From GCA-020352575 sp041635475 (GTDB lineage Bacteria; Actinomycetota; Acidimicrobiia; Spongiisociales; JAENVV01), in NCBI GenBank assembly GCA_041635475.1, contig JBFKVA010000031.1:1-24865 (forward strand): a stretch of DNA of 24,865 bases, written 5' to 3'. Of this stretch, positions 6,280-14,218 are shown piece by piece. Every line of letters begins with the position of its first letter. Position 1 is the first letter of the stretch. The translations under genes and the position numbers were made by a program. The notes beneath the pieces are model-generated. The model saw nothing but the letters and a program-made list of their open reading frames with translations, searched no databases and was not told where the DNA came from.

Positions 6280-6285
6280 ACGGTA
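6280..6285 (-). promoter_or_regulatory. -10 box TACCGT, 7 bases before the unknown gene
   Basis: This has the leaderless arrangement and fixes the start at ATG 6272. It is identical to the box before the thioesterase gene. Confidence 0.5.
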
Positions 6286-6391
6286 CAACAGGCTGGCGAC
6301 CGACGGCACCACCCCCGTGCGTGACCCGGCCCCCAGGACCGTTGTGGGGTCGTTTGGCCGCCGTATGGCCGCTCAGATGACGCCAAAACGG

Positions 6392-7405
6392 TCAGCGCGC
6401 CGCAAGGAGCTCCGCGATCTGGACGGTGTTGAGGGCCGCACCCTTGCGGAGGTTGTCACCCACCGCCCACAGGGCGATTCCCCCCGTGCCGTCCAGGGTC
6501 GGTCGAATCCGGCCGACGAGGGTGTCGTCGGTCCCGGCCGCATCGAGCGGTGTCGGCACCTTGTCCATCCACACGCGGGCACCGTCGAAGGCCTCGATGA
6601 CCTCGACGGCCTCGGCCGGGTCGACGGGGCGATCGAACCACAGGTACGCCGACGTGCCGTGCCCCACCATGACGGGTACCCGGACGCACGTGGACTCCAC
6701 GGACACGTGCGGGGCTTCGAGGATCTTGCGCGTTTCGTTCTGCAGCTTCATCTCCTCGGCGGTGTAGCCGAACGGTTCGGCGTCCCCGATGATGGGCAGG
6801 ACGTTGAACCCCACCGGCCGCGGCCAGATCCCCCCGTCGGGATCCTCCCAATGCCCGGTCACGAGGCCCTGCTCGTCCTGTTGGAACCACCGAATCTGGC
6901 GGGACAGTTCGTCGACCCCGGTCTTGCCCGCCCCGGACACCGACTGGTACGACGACGCATGCATGGTCCGCAAGCCGGCTGCCTTGTGGAGCGGGGCGAT
7001 CGCCATGAGGGCCGTCATCGTCGTGCAGTTCGGGTTGGCGATGATGCCCCGATGGCGGGCTGCCGCGTGGTCGTTGATGCCCGCCACCACGAGGGGGACC
7101 TCGTCATCCATCCGGAACGCGGACGAGTTGTCGATGACTACCGCACCGGCCGCGGCGAACCGGGGAGCGTGCTCGAGCGACCTGCCTCCACCGGCCGAGA
7201 ACAGGGCAATCTCGATCCCGGCCGGGTCGGCCTCGGCCAGGTCCTCGACCACGACGTCCCCCCAGGCGGTCGCCACCTCGGTCCCCGCCGAGCGGGACGA
7301 TGCCAGCAGCCTCAGGTCCGTGACCGGGAACCCCCGTTCCTCCACGATCTCAAGCATCGTTCGCCCGACCGCCCCGGTGGCGCCGACGATGGCAAGCGAC
7401 GTCAT
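6392..7405 (-). CDS. asd: Aspartate-semialdehyde dehydrogenase
   Basis: The protein has 337 residues. It reduces aspartyl-4-phosphate to aspartate semialdehyde with NADPH, the second step toward lysine, threonine, methionine and diaminopimelate for the wall. The Rossmann motif VGATGAVGRTML is at residues 7-18, IDNSSAFRMD is at 91-100, catalytic Cys127 is in ANPNCTTM, and the substrate-binding segments SYQSVSGAGKTG and VRVPVMVGHG follow. Length is typical. The start ATG 7405 overlaps the lysC stop (ATGA), giving a lysC-asd operon as in other actinobacteria. Confidence 0.97.
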   Translation of the reverse strand: MTSLAIVGATGAVGRTMLEIVEERGFPVTDLRLLASSRSAGTEVATAWGDVVVEDLAEADPAGIEIALFSAGGGRSLEHAPRFAAAGAVVIDNSSAFRMDDEVPLVVAGINDHAAARHRGIIANPNCTTMTALMAIAPLHKAAGLRTMHASSYQSVSGAGKTGVDELSRQIRWFQQDEQGLVTGHWEDPDGGIWPRPVGFNVLPIIGDAEPFGYTAEEMKLQNETRKILEAPHVSVESTCVRVPVMVGHGTSAYLWFDRPVDPAEAVEVIEAFDGARVWMDKVPTPLDAAGTDDTLVGRIRPTLDGTGGIALWAVGDNLRKGAALNTVQIAELLAAR

Positions 7406-7890
7406 GGCTCGATGTCCGAGGTCAGGTCGAACTCCTCGGCGAGGGCCCTCACCGCCGCCTGCGTATCGTCCTCGTGGACCACGACCGAGACCCGGATGGT
7501 CGACGTCGAGATCATCTCGATGTTGATCCCGGCGTTGGCCAGCGCCCGGAACAGGCGCGCCGCGATGCCGGGCTCTGACTTCATGCCGGCCCCGACGAGT
7601 GAGACCTTGGCGATGTCCCCGTCCACCGAGACCGATGCGGCCCCGAGTTCGGCCTTGGCCTCGTCGGCCACCTTCTGGGCGATCAGAAGGGACCCCTCGG
7701 GAACGGTGAAGCTGATGTCCGTTCGACCTTCCGAGGAGACGTTCTGCACGATCATGTCGACGTTCACTCGTTCGGCGGCGAGGCGCTCGAACAGGCTGGC
7801 CGCCACCCCCGGGGTGTCGGGCACGTCGGCCACGGTGACCTTGGCTTCCGTCGTGTCGTGGGCGACACCGCTGATGATTGCCTGTTCCAT
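7402..7890 (-). CDS. lysC: Putative aspartokinase beta subunit (in-frame internal start of lysC)
   Basis: Met246 of the aspartokinase (MEQAIISGVAHDTTEAKV) is preceded by AAGGAG with a 6-base gap (AAGGAGACCACC), a far stronger ribosome site than that of the full-length GTG start. In Corynebacterium glutamicum and Bacillus the same place in lysC gives a separate beta subunit consisting of the ACT domains, making an alpha2beta2 enzyme. Here it would yield 162 residues. The site is visible; its use is inference from those relatives. Confidence 0.65.
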   Translation of the reverse strand: MEQAIISGVAHDTTEAKVTVADVPDTPGVAASLFERLAAERVNVDMIVQNVSSEGRTDISFTVPEGSLLIAQKVADEAKAELGAASVSVDGDIAKVSLVGAGMKSEPGIAARLFRALANAGINIEMISTSTIRVSVVVHEDDTQAAVRALAEEFDLTSDIEP

Positions 7891-8625
7891 GGTGGTCTCC
7901 TTCACCCACGTGCCGGCATTGTCGTTGAACGAGGAGCGAACGTGGATCGGGATGCCGAACCGTCGCCCGAACTCGACCGACCGGGCCATGAGGACTCGTG
8001 AGCCGTGCGCTGCCAATTCGAGCATCTCCTCGAACGTGACCTCGTCGAGTTTGCGGGCGTTGGGCACGAGGCGGGGATCCGCCGTGAACACCCCATCGAC
8101 GTCCGTGTAGATCTCGCAGGCGTCGGCCCCCAGGGCGGCGGCGAGGGCGACCGCCGATGCGTCGGACCCGCCCCGACCGAGCGTCGTGATCTCCTTCGTC
8201 TCCGGCGAGACGCCTTGGAACCCGGCCACGATCACGACTTGGCCCGACTCCAACGCCAAGCGGACCCGGTCCCCGGTGATGGCGGTGATCTTGGCGGCCC
8301 CGTGCGAGGTGTCCGTGAGGATGCCGGCCTGGCTGCCGGTCAACGACACGGCAGGAACCCCTTCGGCGTCGAGCGCCATCGCCAGCAGCGCCATGGAGAT
8401 CCGTTCACCGGCCGTCAGCAGCATGTCCATCTCACGGGCGGGCGGGTCGTCGGTGATGAGGCCGGCCAGGCCGATGAGCTCGTCGGTGGTCTGGCCCATC
8501 GCCGACACGACCACGACCACATCGTTGCCGCCGCGACGGGTCAGGGCGACGCGCGTGGCGACGCGCTTGATCCGTGCCGCATCGGCTACGGACGTTCCAC
8601 CGTACTTCTGGACAACGAGCGGCAC
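7402..8625 (-). CDS. lysC: Aspartokinase (alpha subunit; beta subunit from internal start)
   Basis: The protein has 407 residues and phosphorylates aspartate, the entry step of the aspartate pathway. It starts with the kinase motif KYGGTS at residues 7-12. GRGGSDASAVALAAAL and YTDVDGVFTADPR are the ATP and aspartate-site segments. Two ACT domains lie in the last 160 residues (around KVTVADVPDTPGVA and KVSLVGAGMKSEPGIA) and normally bind lysine/threonine for feedback. The start is GTG with GAGG about 7 bases upstream; no better start exists. An internal ATG at 7890 would give the beta subunit. It is divergent from the PHP gene. Confidence 0.97.
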   Translation of the reverse strand: MPLVVQKYGGTSVADAARIKRVATRVALTRRGGNDVVVVVSAMGQTTDELIGLAGLITDDPPAREMDMLLTAGERISMALLAMALDAEGVPAVSLTGSQAGILTDTSHGAAKITAITGDRVRLALESGQVVIVAGFQGVSPETKEITTLGRGGSDASAVALAAALGADACEIYTDVDGVFTADPRLVPNARKLDEVTFEEMLELAAHGSRVLMARSVEFGRRFGIPIHVRSSFNDNAGTWVKETTMEQAIISGVAHDTTEAKVTVADVPDTPGVAASLFERLAAERVNVDMIVQNVSSEGRTDISFTVPEGSLLIAQKVADEAKAELGAASVSVDGDIAKVSLVGAGMKSEPGIAARLFRALANAGINIEMISTSTIRVSVVVHEDDTQAAVRALAEEFDLTSDIEP

Positions 8626-8648
8626 CTTGACCTCGATCGGTGGCGGGC

Positions 8649-8654
8649 AGTGTA
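8649..8654 (-). promoter_or_regulatory. -10 box TACACT of the lysC-asd operon
   Basis: It lies 23 bases before the GTG start, predicting a short leader of about 17 bases that includes GAGG. No leader peptide or riboswitch fits in this space. No convincing -35 is seen. Confidence 0.4.
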
Positions 8655-8725
8655 GGAATCCGGCCGGCCAGTACCGAGTCGTTAATCCGGGGGCCGGGAG
8701 AAGGGCCCGATGATGCCGCCCGAAG

Positions 8726-8731
8726 TACCCT
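8726..8731 (+). promoter_or_regulatory. -10 box TACCCT, 7 bases before the PHP gene
   Basis: This has the leaderless arrangement with a GTG start at 8739. There is no Shine-Dalgarno sequence in the 7 intervening bases. Confidence 0.5.
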
Positions 8732-8738
8732 GCCGGGC

Positions 8739-9572
8739 GTGCCGGTCGACCTCCACACCCACAGCCGCGTCTCCGACGGGTCGGACGACCCTGCGGCGTT
8801 GGTCCGCAAGGCGGCGGCCATCGGCCTGTCGGCGATCGCCCTGACCGACCACGACACCCTGGAAGGGATCGCAGAAGCTCGGGCGGCCGCCGACGACGTC
8901 GGCATCGAGGTCATCCCCGGGACCGAGGTCTCGGCGGGGAAGGGGACCCACATGGTGGTGCTGTTCCTCGAACCGGGACCCGGACCCCTCCAGGACCGCC
9001 TGGCCGAGATCCGAGCCGGCCGTGAGGCCCGCAACGCCCGGATCATCGGGCGCCTCAACGAACTCGGCATCGACATCGCGCTCGACGAGGTCGTCGCCGA
9101 GGCCGGGGCCGGGGTGGTCGGCCGACCCCACTTCGCCGCCGTCCTCGTGCGCAAGGGCGTCGTACCCGACACCGAGGCGGCGTTCGACGAGTACCTTGCC
9201 ACCTCGGGACGAGCGTATGTTCCGCGCCTGGCGCTGGGCGCCGAGGAGACGGCCCGGCTGGCCCGGGCGTCCGGTGCCGTTCCGGTCCTCGCCCACCCCC
9301 ACACCGTCCAACTCGACGACGAAGAGGGCCTGGCCGGCTTGCTCGGTCGACTGACCGAGGCCGGGCTCGTCGGTGTCGAGGTCCACTACCCCGGGTACGA
9401 CCACACCCGCCGCCGGGAACTCACCGCCGTCGCCGAGGCCACCGGCCTGCTCATCTCGGGCGGTTCGGACTACCACGGGACCTACAAGTCGACCATCGAA
9501 CTCGGGTCCGGGCTCGGGGACGTGTCGGTCCCTTCGTCGGTGCTCGAAGCACTGCGGGCGCGAGCGCGATGA
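8739..9572 (+). CDS. PHP-domain phosphoesterase (RNase AM/YciV-like)
   Basis: The protein has 277 residues. All PHP metal motifs are in place: DLHTHSRVSDGSD at the N-terminus, TDHDT near residue 40, GTEVSA, a GRPHFAAVLV segment, LAHPH near 190 and SGGSDYHG near 245. The closest characterised group, E. coli YciV (RNase AM), removes phosphates from 3',5'-bisphosphate nucleotides and trims short RNAs. That activity is likely but not proven here. The GTG start follows TACCCT by 7 bases. It overlaps murJ by 4 bases (ATGA), so the pair forms one transcript. Confidence 0.9.
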   Translation: MPVDLHTHSRVSDGSDDPAALVRKAAAIGLSAIALTDHDTLEGIAEARAAADDVGIEVIPGTEVSAGKGTHMVVLFLEPGPGPLQDRLAEIRAGREARNARIIGRLNELGIDIALDEVVAEAGAGVVGRPHFAAVLVRKGVVPDTEAAFDEYLATSGRAYVPRLALGAEETARLARASGAVPVLAHPHTVQLDDEEGLAGLLGRLTEAGLVGVEVHYPGYDHTRRRELTAVAEATGLLISGGSDYHGTYKSTIELGSGLGDVSVPSSVLEALRARAR

Positions 9573-11170
9573 CCACCGGGCGCCGTATGGGGCGGGCAGC
9601 CGTCGTCGTGTCGGCCGGCATCCTCCTCTCCCGTGTCCTGGGGCTGGTCCGCAACGCGGCCGTCGCCGGCCTGCTCGGGGACACGACCGCCGGCGACCTC
9701 TACCAGGCCGCGTTCGTCATCCCCGACCTCCTCTTCTACCTCATGGCCGGCGGATACCTGTCGGTCACGTTCATCCCGATCCTGTCGTCGGCCATGGCCA
9801 AGGGGGACGAGGAGGACGCTTGGCGGGCGTTCGCCGTCATCGCCAAGGTCGTGGCGGGCGTGATGGCCGCCCTCACCGTCGTCACCTTCGTGCTGGCTCC
9901 GCAGTTCGTCCGCGTGGTGTTCGAACGGCTGCCGGGTCTCACCGGCGGTGAACTTGCGCTCTCCGGGGCCGATCTCGACCAACTCACGGGGCTCATGCGG
10001 ATCGTGCTCCCCGCCCAGTTCTTCTTCATGCTCGGGTCGCTGCTCATGGGCGTGCAGTACGCCAGGGATCGCTTCCTCATCCCCACGCTGGCGCCCATTG
10101 TCTACAACATCGGCATCATCCTCGGTGGACTCATCGCATGGGGGATGGGGGCGGAGGGGCCCGCGGGCTTCTTGTGGGGAGCGCTGGGTGGCGCAATCGC
10201 CGGCAACTTCGCTCTACAGGTGGTGGGGGCCCGCCGGGTCGGGCTGCGGTGGGTCCGGGTCCGGGGTCTCCGCCATCCGGCCCTCGGCGAGTACCTCGCC
10301 ATGGCCCTTCCCCTCATGATCGGGCAGTCGATCGCAGTATTGGACGAGCAGTTCGTGCGCATCGCCAGCCAGTGGGGCGACGAGGGAACGATCGCCACCC
10401 TCGGCCTCGCCCGGGCCCTCAACATGGTCCCGGTCGGTCTGCTGGCCCAGGCCGCCGGCGTGGCCGCCTACCCGACGCTGGCCCGGCTCTTCGCCGAGGG
10501 GCGCCGCGACGAGATGCGGGCGACGCTGGGGAGGGCGCTGCGAATGGTGGTCTTCCTCGGTGGCCTCGCCACCGCCGGGATCCTCGCCGCGTCCCAGCCG
10601 GCGGTCGTCGTGGCCTATCAACGTGGGGCATTCGGATCCGATGCCACGGTCGCCACCGCCTCGGCCCTGGCGCTCTTCGCGCTCGCCATCCCCTTCTGGG
10701 GTGGGCACCAACTGCTCGGCCGAGCGTTCTACGCCCAACGCCGAATGTGGGTCCCGGTCGGGATCGGCACCGCGGCGGCTCTTGTCTCCCTTCCCGTCTA
10801 CGTCTGGGCCAACGAACGGATCGGCTCCCACGGCATCGCCCTCGCCTCCACGATCGGAATCGCCCTCTACGCCACCGGGCTCGGAATCACGTGGTTCCGC
10901 GGCCATCCCGACGGTCGTGAGGTGCTGGCAACGCTTGCCCGCACGACGGTCGCGACGATTGCGGCAGCAGCCGTCGGGTGGTTGGCCGTGTCGGGGACGA
11001 CCGGCCCCATCGAGTCCGCCGGGTTCGCCCGGAGTGCGCTTGGTCTCGCGGTGGGTGCCGTCGTCGTGGTCGCGGCCTACGGGGCGGTCAGCCGGCTCCT
11101 ACGATCTCCCGAGTTGGGGATGCTGCGCCATGGGAGGAACAAGGTACGAGGTACGAAGTACGAGGAGTAG
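9569..11170 (+). CDS. murJ: Lipid II flippase MurJ (MviN family)
   Basis: The protein has 533 residues with many hydrophobic segments, consistent with the 14 membrane helices of the MOP-superfamily MurJ. It moves lipid II across the membrane for peptidoglycan synthesis. The diagnostic N-terminal block LLSRVLGLVRNAAVAGLLG is present, as are DLYQAAFVIPDLLFYLMAGG and ALNMVPVGLLAQAAGVAAYP in the middle. The start overlaps the PHP stop (ATGA). There is no long cytoplasmic kinase-like tail as in mycobacterial MviN. The last residues (KVRGTKYEE) are written by an array of the heptamer RGTACGA that spans the stop codon, so the C-terminal tail is probably repeat-derived. Confidence 0.95.
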   Translation: MTTGRRMGRAAVVVSAGILLSRVLGLVRNAAVAGLLGDTTAGDLYQAAFVIPDLLFYLMAGGYLSVTFIPILSSAMAKGDEEDAWRAFAVIAKVVAGVMAALTVVTFVLAPQFVRVVFERLPGLTGGELALSGADLDQLTGLMRIVLPAQFFFMLGSLLMGVQYARDRFLIPTLAPIVYNIGIILGGLIAWGMGAEGPAGFLWGALGGAIAGNFALQVVGARRVGLRWVRVRGLRHPALGEYLAMALPLMIGQSIAVLDEQFVRIASQWGDEGTIATLGLARALNMVPVGLLAQAAGVAAYPTLARLFAEGRRDEMRATLGRALRMVVFLGGLATAGILAASQPAVVVAYQRGAFGSDATVATASALALFALAIPFWGGHQLLGRAFYAQRRMWVPVGIGTAAALVSLPVYVWANERIGSHGIALASTIGIALYATGLGITWFRGHPDGREVLATLARTTVATIAAAAVGWLAVSGTTGPIESAGFARSALGLAVGAVVVVAAYGAVSRLLRSPELGMLRHGRNKVRGTKYEE

Positions 11171-11227
11171 CCGGGGCGTTCTCCCAACTCCGTGCTCCAC
11201 CTCCGTTCTCCGTTCTCGGTTGTCGTT
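11143..11227. repeat. Heptameric short tandem repeats around the murJ stop, two opposed arms
   Basis: The left arm is GGTACGA, GGTACGA, AGTACGA then a degenerate GGAGTAG at 11143-11170. After a spacer, the right arm is CTCCGTT, CTCCGTT, CTCGGTT and a partial unit from 11201. Read on the minus strand the right arm gives AACGGAG units, so the two arms share a G-rich NACGRR pattern in opposite orientation. The same 7-base periodicity occurs at 17739-17872. Confidence 0.55.
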
Positions 11228-11234
11228 CACCCAA

Positions 11235-11240
11235 TAGGCT
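11235..11240 (+). promoter_or_regulatory. -10 box TAGGCT, 7 bases before methylmalonyl-CoA epimerase
   Basis: This has the leaderless arrangement with ATG 11248. The box sits directly after the heptamer array. Confidence 0.55.
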
Positions 11241-11247
11241 CCCGTCC

Positions 11248-11661
11248 ATGAAGCCGTACAACCTCGACCACGTCGCCATCGCCGTGGGCGACCTCGACGC
11301 CTCCCTTGCCGAGTACGGCCGCCTCTACGGGGTGACGGCCCTCCACCGGGAGGTCGTCGCCGACCAGGGCGTCGAGGAGGCGATGATCGCCGTCGGGGGT
11401 TCGTTCATCCAACTGCTCCAGCCCCTCGGACCCGACACGCCCGTGGGCAGGTTCCTGGCGAGCAACGGTGAGGGCCTCCACCACATCGCGCTGGCGGTCG
11501 ACGACATCGACGCCGCGCTCGCGCACCTCGAGGCCGAGGGTGCGCGCCTCATCGACCGCCAACCACGGATCGGTGGGGGCGGGGCCCGCATTGCCTTCGT
11601 CCATCCGAAACAGACCGCGGGGACGCTCATCGAGTTGGTGGAAGTGGCCGTCCCGGACTGA
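11248..11661 (+). CDS. mce: Methylmalonyl-CoA epimerase (VOC fold)
   Basis: The protein has 137 residues, as expected. It interconverts (2R)- and (2S)-methylmalonyl-CoA in propionyl-CoA metabolism. Two beta-alpha-beta-beta-beta modules carry the metal ligands: His in LDHVAIAV (residue 8), His in GLHHIALAVDD in the second module, and Glu in GTLIELVEV at the end. QPRIGGGGARIAFVHPKQTAGTLIEL is the standard family C-terminus. Neighbouring genes for an epsilon-like carboxylase subunit and a thiolase fit a short-chain CoA role. No mutase gene is in this window. Confidence 0.93.
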   Translation: MKPYNLDHVAIAVGDLDASLAEYGRLYGVTALHREVVADQGVEEAMIAVGGSFIQLLQPLGPDTPVGRFLASNGEGLHHIALAVDDIDAALAHLEAEGARLIDRQPRIGGGGARIAFVHPKQTAGTLIELVEVAVPD

Positions 11662-11754
11662 GCCCTCGGACCACGCGGCGAGGACCGGGCTCGGGACCCA
11701 GGACACGGCCAAAGCGGTAACCCGACGGTCCCTCAGACTGTCGAACAGCCACCC

Positions 11755-11970
11755 ATGCAGCGCACACCCATCCACATCAAGGGCGGAGCCGACACCCACA
11801 TGGTTGCCGCGGTCACGGCCGCCGTTCAGCAACTCCTCACGGAGGAGGCGGCGGCGGCGGCCACCCAGCCCCCTCCTCCCCGGCTCAGTCGCTGGGCCAT
11901 GCAGGCGCGCTGGGCCTCCCAGTGGCAGGGACCCAGTTCGCCAACCGCCCCTCTGCCGTTCCGTCCCTGA
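11755..11970 (+). CDS. Small protein resembling acyl-CoA carboxylase epsilon subunit
   Basis: The protein has 71 residues. The pattern is IHIKGGADTHMVAAVTAAVQQLL, then an Ala/Pro-rich linker, then SRWAMQARW and a short tail. It resembles the actinobacterial AccE family, which has a short beta strand with an RG/GG turn, a helix, a disordered linker and a Trp-bearing end, and which stabilises the biotin carboxylase/carboxyltransferase complex. The match is by pattern only and the usual PTxEELAAL motif is degenerate. No Shine-Dalgarno sequence or close -10 box marks ATG 11755. Its place between methylmalonyl-CoA epimerase and thiolase supports a CoA-carboxylase link. It could be an unrelated small protein. 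Confidence 0.5.
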   Translation: MQRTPIHIKGGADTHMVAAVTAAVQQLLTEEAAAAATQPPPPRLSRWAMQARWASQWQGPSSPTAPLPFRP

Positions 11971-11987
11971 CCGCAACCCCCTCCTGT

Positions 11988-12003
11988 GGTGCCGGCCGGC
12001 ACC
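11988..12003. promoter_or_regulatory. Perfect 16-bp palindrome upstream of the thiolase promoter
   Basis: GGTGCCGG/CCGGCACC has no central spacer. It lies 34 bases upstream of the thiolase -10 box (12037), just above the -35 region, a common place for a regulator. It could also close a hairpin at the end of the small upstream gene, though no T run follows. Confidence 0.4.
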
Positions 12004-12036
12004 CGATCGCCGGGCATCCGGGCCTTCTTGAGCCGA

Positions 12037-12042
12037 TAGGCT
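12037..12042 (+). promoter_or_regulatory. -10 box TAGGCT, 7 bases before the thiolase start
   Basis: This has the leaderless arrangement with ATG 12050. It is the same hexamer as before the epimerase and both crotonase genes. Confidence 0.55.
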
Positions 12043-12049
12043 CCTCCCC

Positions 12050-13225
12050 ATGTCAGTGATCATCGGTTCCGCCCGCACGCCCATCGGGAAGTTCGGCGGA
12101 GGCTTGTCGGGCCTTCGCGCCGTCGAGTTGGGCGGGCACGCCATGGGCGCCGCCCTCGAACGCTCCGGTGTCGATCCGCACGACGTGGACGAGGTCGTCT
12201 TCGGCCAGGTGCTCCAGGCCGGTGAGGGTCAGATCACAGCCCGCCAGGCGGCCGTCCGGGCCGGCGTGCCGATGACGGTGCCATCCATCACGCTCAACAA
12301 GGTGTGTCTCTCCGGCTTGGCGGCGATCGGACTGGCCGATCGCTCGATTCGCCTCGGCGATGCCGACTTGGTCATCGCCGGGGGCATGGAGTCGATGTCG
12401 AACGCCCCGTACGTCGTACCCACCGCTCGCTGGGGCGCCCGCCTCGGTGACTCGGCGCTCGTCGACGTCCTCCAGCACGACGGCCTGTTCTGCGCCTTCG
12501 ACCACTGCACGATGGGCGAGTCCTCCGACCACAAGAACACCGAACTGGGGATCTCGAGGGCCGCCCAGGACGAGTGGAGCGCCCGCAGCCACGAACGGGC
12601 CGTGGCTGCCACCGAGTCGGGGGCGTTCGCCGGCGAGATCGCCCCGGTGTCGGTTCCCCAGCGCAAGGGGGACCCGGTCGTCGTGGCCGAGGACGAAGGC
12701 ATCCGGCCCGGGACCACGGCCGAGTCGCTCGGCCGCCTGCGCCCGGCCTTCACGGACGGTGGAACCCTCACGCCCGGCAACGCTTCGCAGATCTCGGATG
12801 GTTCGGCCGCCGTCATCGTCGGGAGTCGCGCCGCCGCCGAGGCCGGCGGCCACCGGGTCATGGCCGAGGTGATCGCCTACGGCCAGATCGGCGGCCGGGA
12901 CGCCACCCTCCACGAGCGGCCGGCCGAGGCGCTGCGGGCGGCCCTGGCCAAGACCGACCTCGGTGTTGCCGACCTCGCCGCCGTCGAGATCAACGAAGCG
13001 TTCGCCGCGGTGGCGATGCACTCCGCGCGGATGCTGGGTCTCTCCGACGACGTCGTGAACGTCCACGGCGGCGCCGTGGCGCTCGGCCACCCGATCGGCG
13101 CCACCGGGGCCCGGCTCGTCGTCAGCCTCATCACCATCCTCACCGGCCGGGGCGGCGGCTACGGGGCGGTCACCCTGTGCGGAGGTGGCGGCCAGGGCGA
13201 CGCACTCATCATCAGGGTCGCCTGA
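12050..13225 (+). CDS. Acetyl-CoA C-acetyltransferase (thiolase)
   Basis: The protein has 391 residues. Nucleophile Cys86 is in LNKVCLSGL, AVALGHPIGATGAR supplies the active-site His, and TLCGGGGQGDALI near the C-terminus supplies the second catalytic Cys. NEAFAA is also present. The biosynthetic, AtoB-like form condenses or cleaves acetoacetyl-CoA. Direction cannot be read from sequence, but the absence of a partner hydroxyacyl-CoA dehydrogenase nearby leaves both open. Its TGA overlaps the glpX ATG by one base (TGATG), so glpX is translated from the same message. Confidence 0.94.
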   Translation: MSVIIGSARTPIGKFGGGLSGLRAVELGGHAMGAALERSGVDPHDVDEVVFGQVLQAGEGQITARQAAVRAGVPMTVPSITLNKVCLSGLAAIGLADRSIRLGDADLVIAGGMESMSNAPYVVPTARWGARLGDSALVDVLQHDGLFCAFDHCTMGESSDHKNTELGISRAAQDEWSARSHERAVAATESGAFAGEIAPVSVPQRKGDPVVVAEDEGIRPGTTAESLGRLRPAFTDGGTLTPGNASQISDGSAAVIVGSRAAAEAGGHRVMAEVIAYGQIGGRDATLHERPAEALRAALAKTDLGVADLAAVEINEAFAAVAMHSARMLGLSDDVVNVHGGAVALGHPIGATGARLVVSLITILTGRGGGYGAVTLCGGGGQGDALIIRVA

Positions 13226-14214
13226 TGGCCGAGGTTCCCGAACGCAACCTCGGCCTTGAGTTGGCCCGAGTGACCGAGTCGGCTGCGATTGCCGCCGCCC
13301 GCTGGCAGGGTCGGGGCGACAAGGAGGCCGCTGATCACGCTGCGGTCGAAGCCATGCGTGACGTCCTCAACTCGATCGACATGGACGGCATCGTCGTCAT
13401 CGGCGAGGGTGAGAAGGACGATGCCCCCTGGCTGGCCAACGGGGAACGGGTCGGCAACGGCAACGGCCCCGCCGTGGATGTCGCCGTGGATCCCGTCGAC
13501 GGAACGACGCTCACGTCCAATGGCCTGCCGGGAGCGCTGGCCGTGATCGCGCTGGCCGAGCGGGGCTCCATGTACTCCCCCGGGTCCCTCGTGTACATGG
13601 ACAAGATCGCGGTCGGACCCGAGGCCGCGGGACAGGTCGACCTCGACGCTCCGGTGGCGGTCAACCTGCAACGAATCGCCACGGCCAAGGGGATGGGCGT
13701 CCACGACCTCACCGCCATCATCCTCGACCGCCCCCGCAATCACCCCTACATCGAGGCCGTACGGGCCGAGGGCGCCCGGATTCGCCTCATCCAGGACGGG
13801 GACGTGTCGGCCGCCATCGCCACGGCGCGGGACGCGTCGGGGATCGACGTCCTCTTCGGTATCGGCGGCTCGCCGGAGGCGGTCATTGCCGCCGCCGCGC
13901 TCAAAGCGATAGGGGGCGACTTCCAGGGGCGGCTGTGGCCGCGCAACGAGGACGAGCGGCACTACGCCGTCGAACACGGCCACGACGTCACCCGGGTCCT
14001 CGGCCTCGACGACCTGGTGGCGTCCAACAACACATTCTTCGCCGCCACCGGCATCACGGACGGCGAACTCCTCGACGGCGTCGACTTCGAGGAAGGCGGC
14101 CTCGTGCTCACCCACAGCGTCGTCATGCGATCGAAGACCGGCTCGATCCGCTGGATGCGCTCTGAGCACGACCTCGCCAAACTGCGCCTGCTCGGCGCCC
14201 ACCTCGACGAATAG
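13225..14214 (+). CDS. glpX: Fructose-1,6-bisphosphatase class II
   Basis: The protein has 329 residues. GEGEKDDAPWL (about residues 60-70) and DPVDGTTLTSNG are the metal- and phosphate-binding motifs of GlpX, the gluconeogenic phosphatase that actinobacteria use in place of class I Fbp. FGIGGSPEAVIAAAALKA, NNTFFAATGITDGELLDGV and THSVVMRSKTGSIRWM complete the family. It is coupled to the thiolase gene by TGATG, which pairs acetyl-CoA use with gluconeogenesis, though no common regulator is visible. It ends 4 bases from the convergent diguanylate cyclase stop. Confidence 0.96.
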   Translation: MAEVPERNLGLELARVTESAAIAAARWQGRGDKEAADHAAVEAMRDVLNSIDMDGIVVIGEGEKDDAPWLANGERVGNGNGPAVDVAVDPVDGTTLTSNGLPGALAVIALAERGSMYSPGSLVYMDKIAVGPEAAGQVDLDAPVAVNLQRIATAKGMGVHDLTAIILDRPRNHPYIEAVRAEGARIRLIQDGDVSAAIATARDASGIDVLFGIGGSPEAVIAAAALKAIGGDFQGRLWPRNEDERHYAVEHGHDVTRVLGLDDLVASNNTFFAATGITDGELLDGVDFEEGGLVLTHSVVMRSKTGSIRWMRSEHDLAKLRLLGAHLDE

Positions 14215-14218
14215 TCGT

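Noticed and set aside
12574..13224. Open frame continuous with glpX reaching back across the thiolase gene.
   Set aside because: It is the +1 shadow of thiolase with Arg/Gly-rich composition; the GlpX domain begins at ATG 13225.
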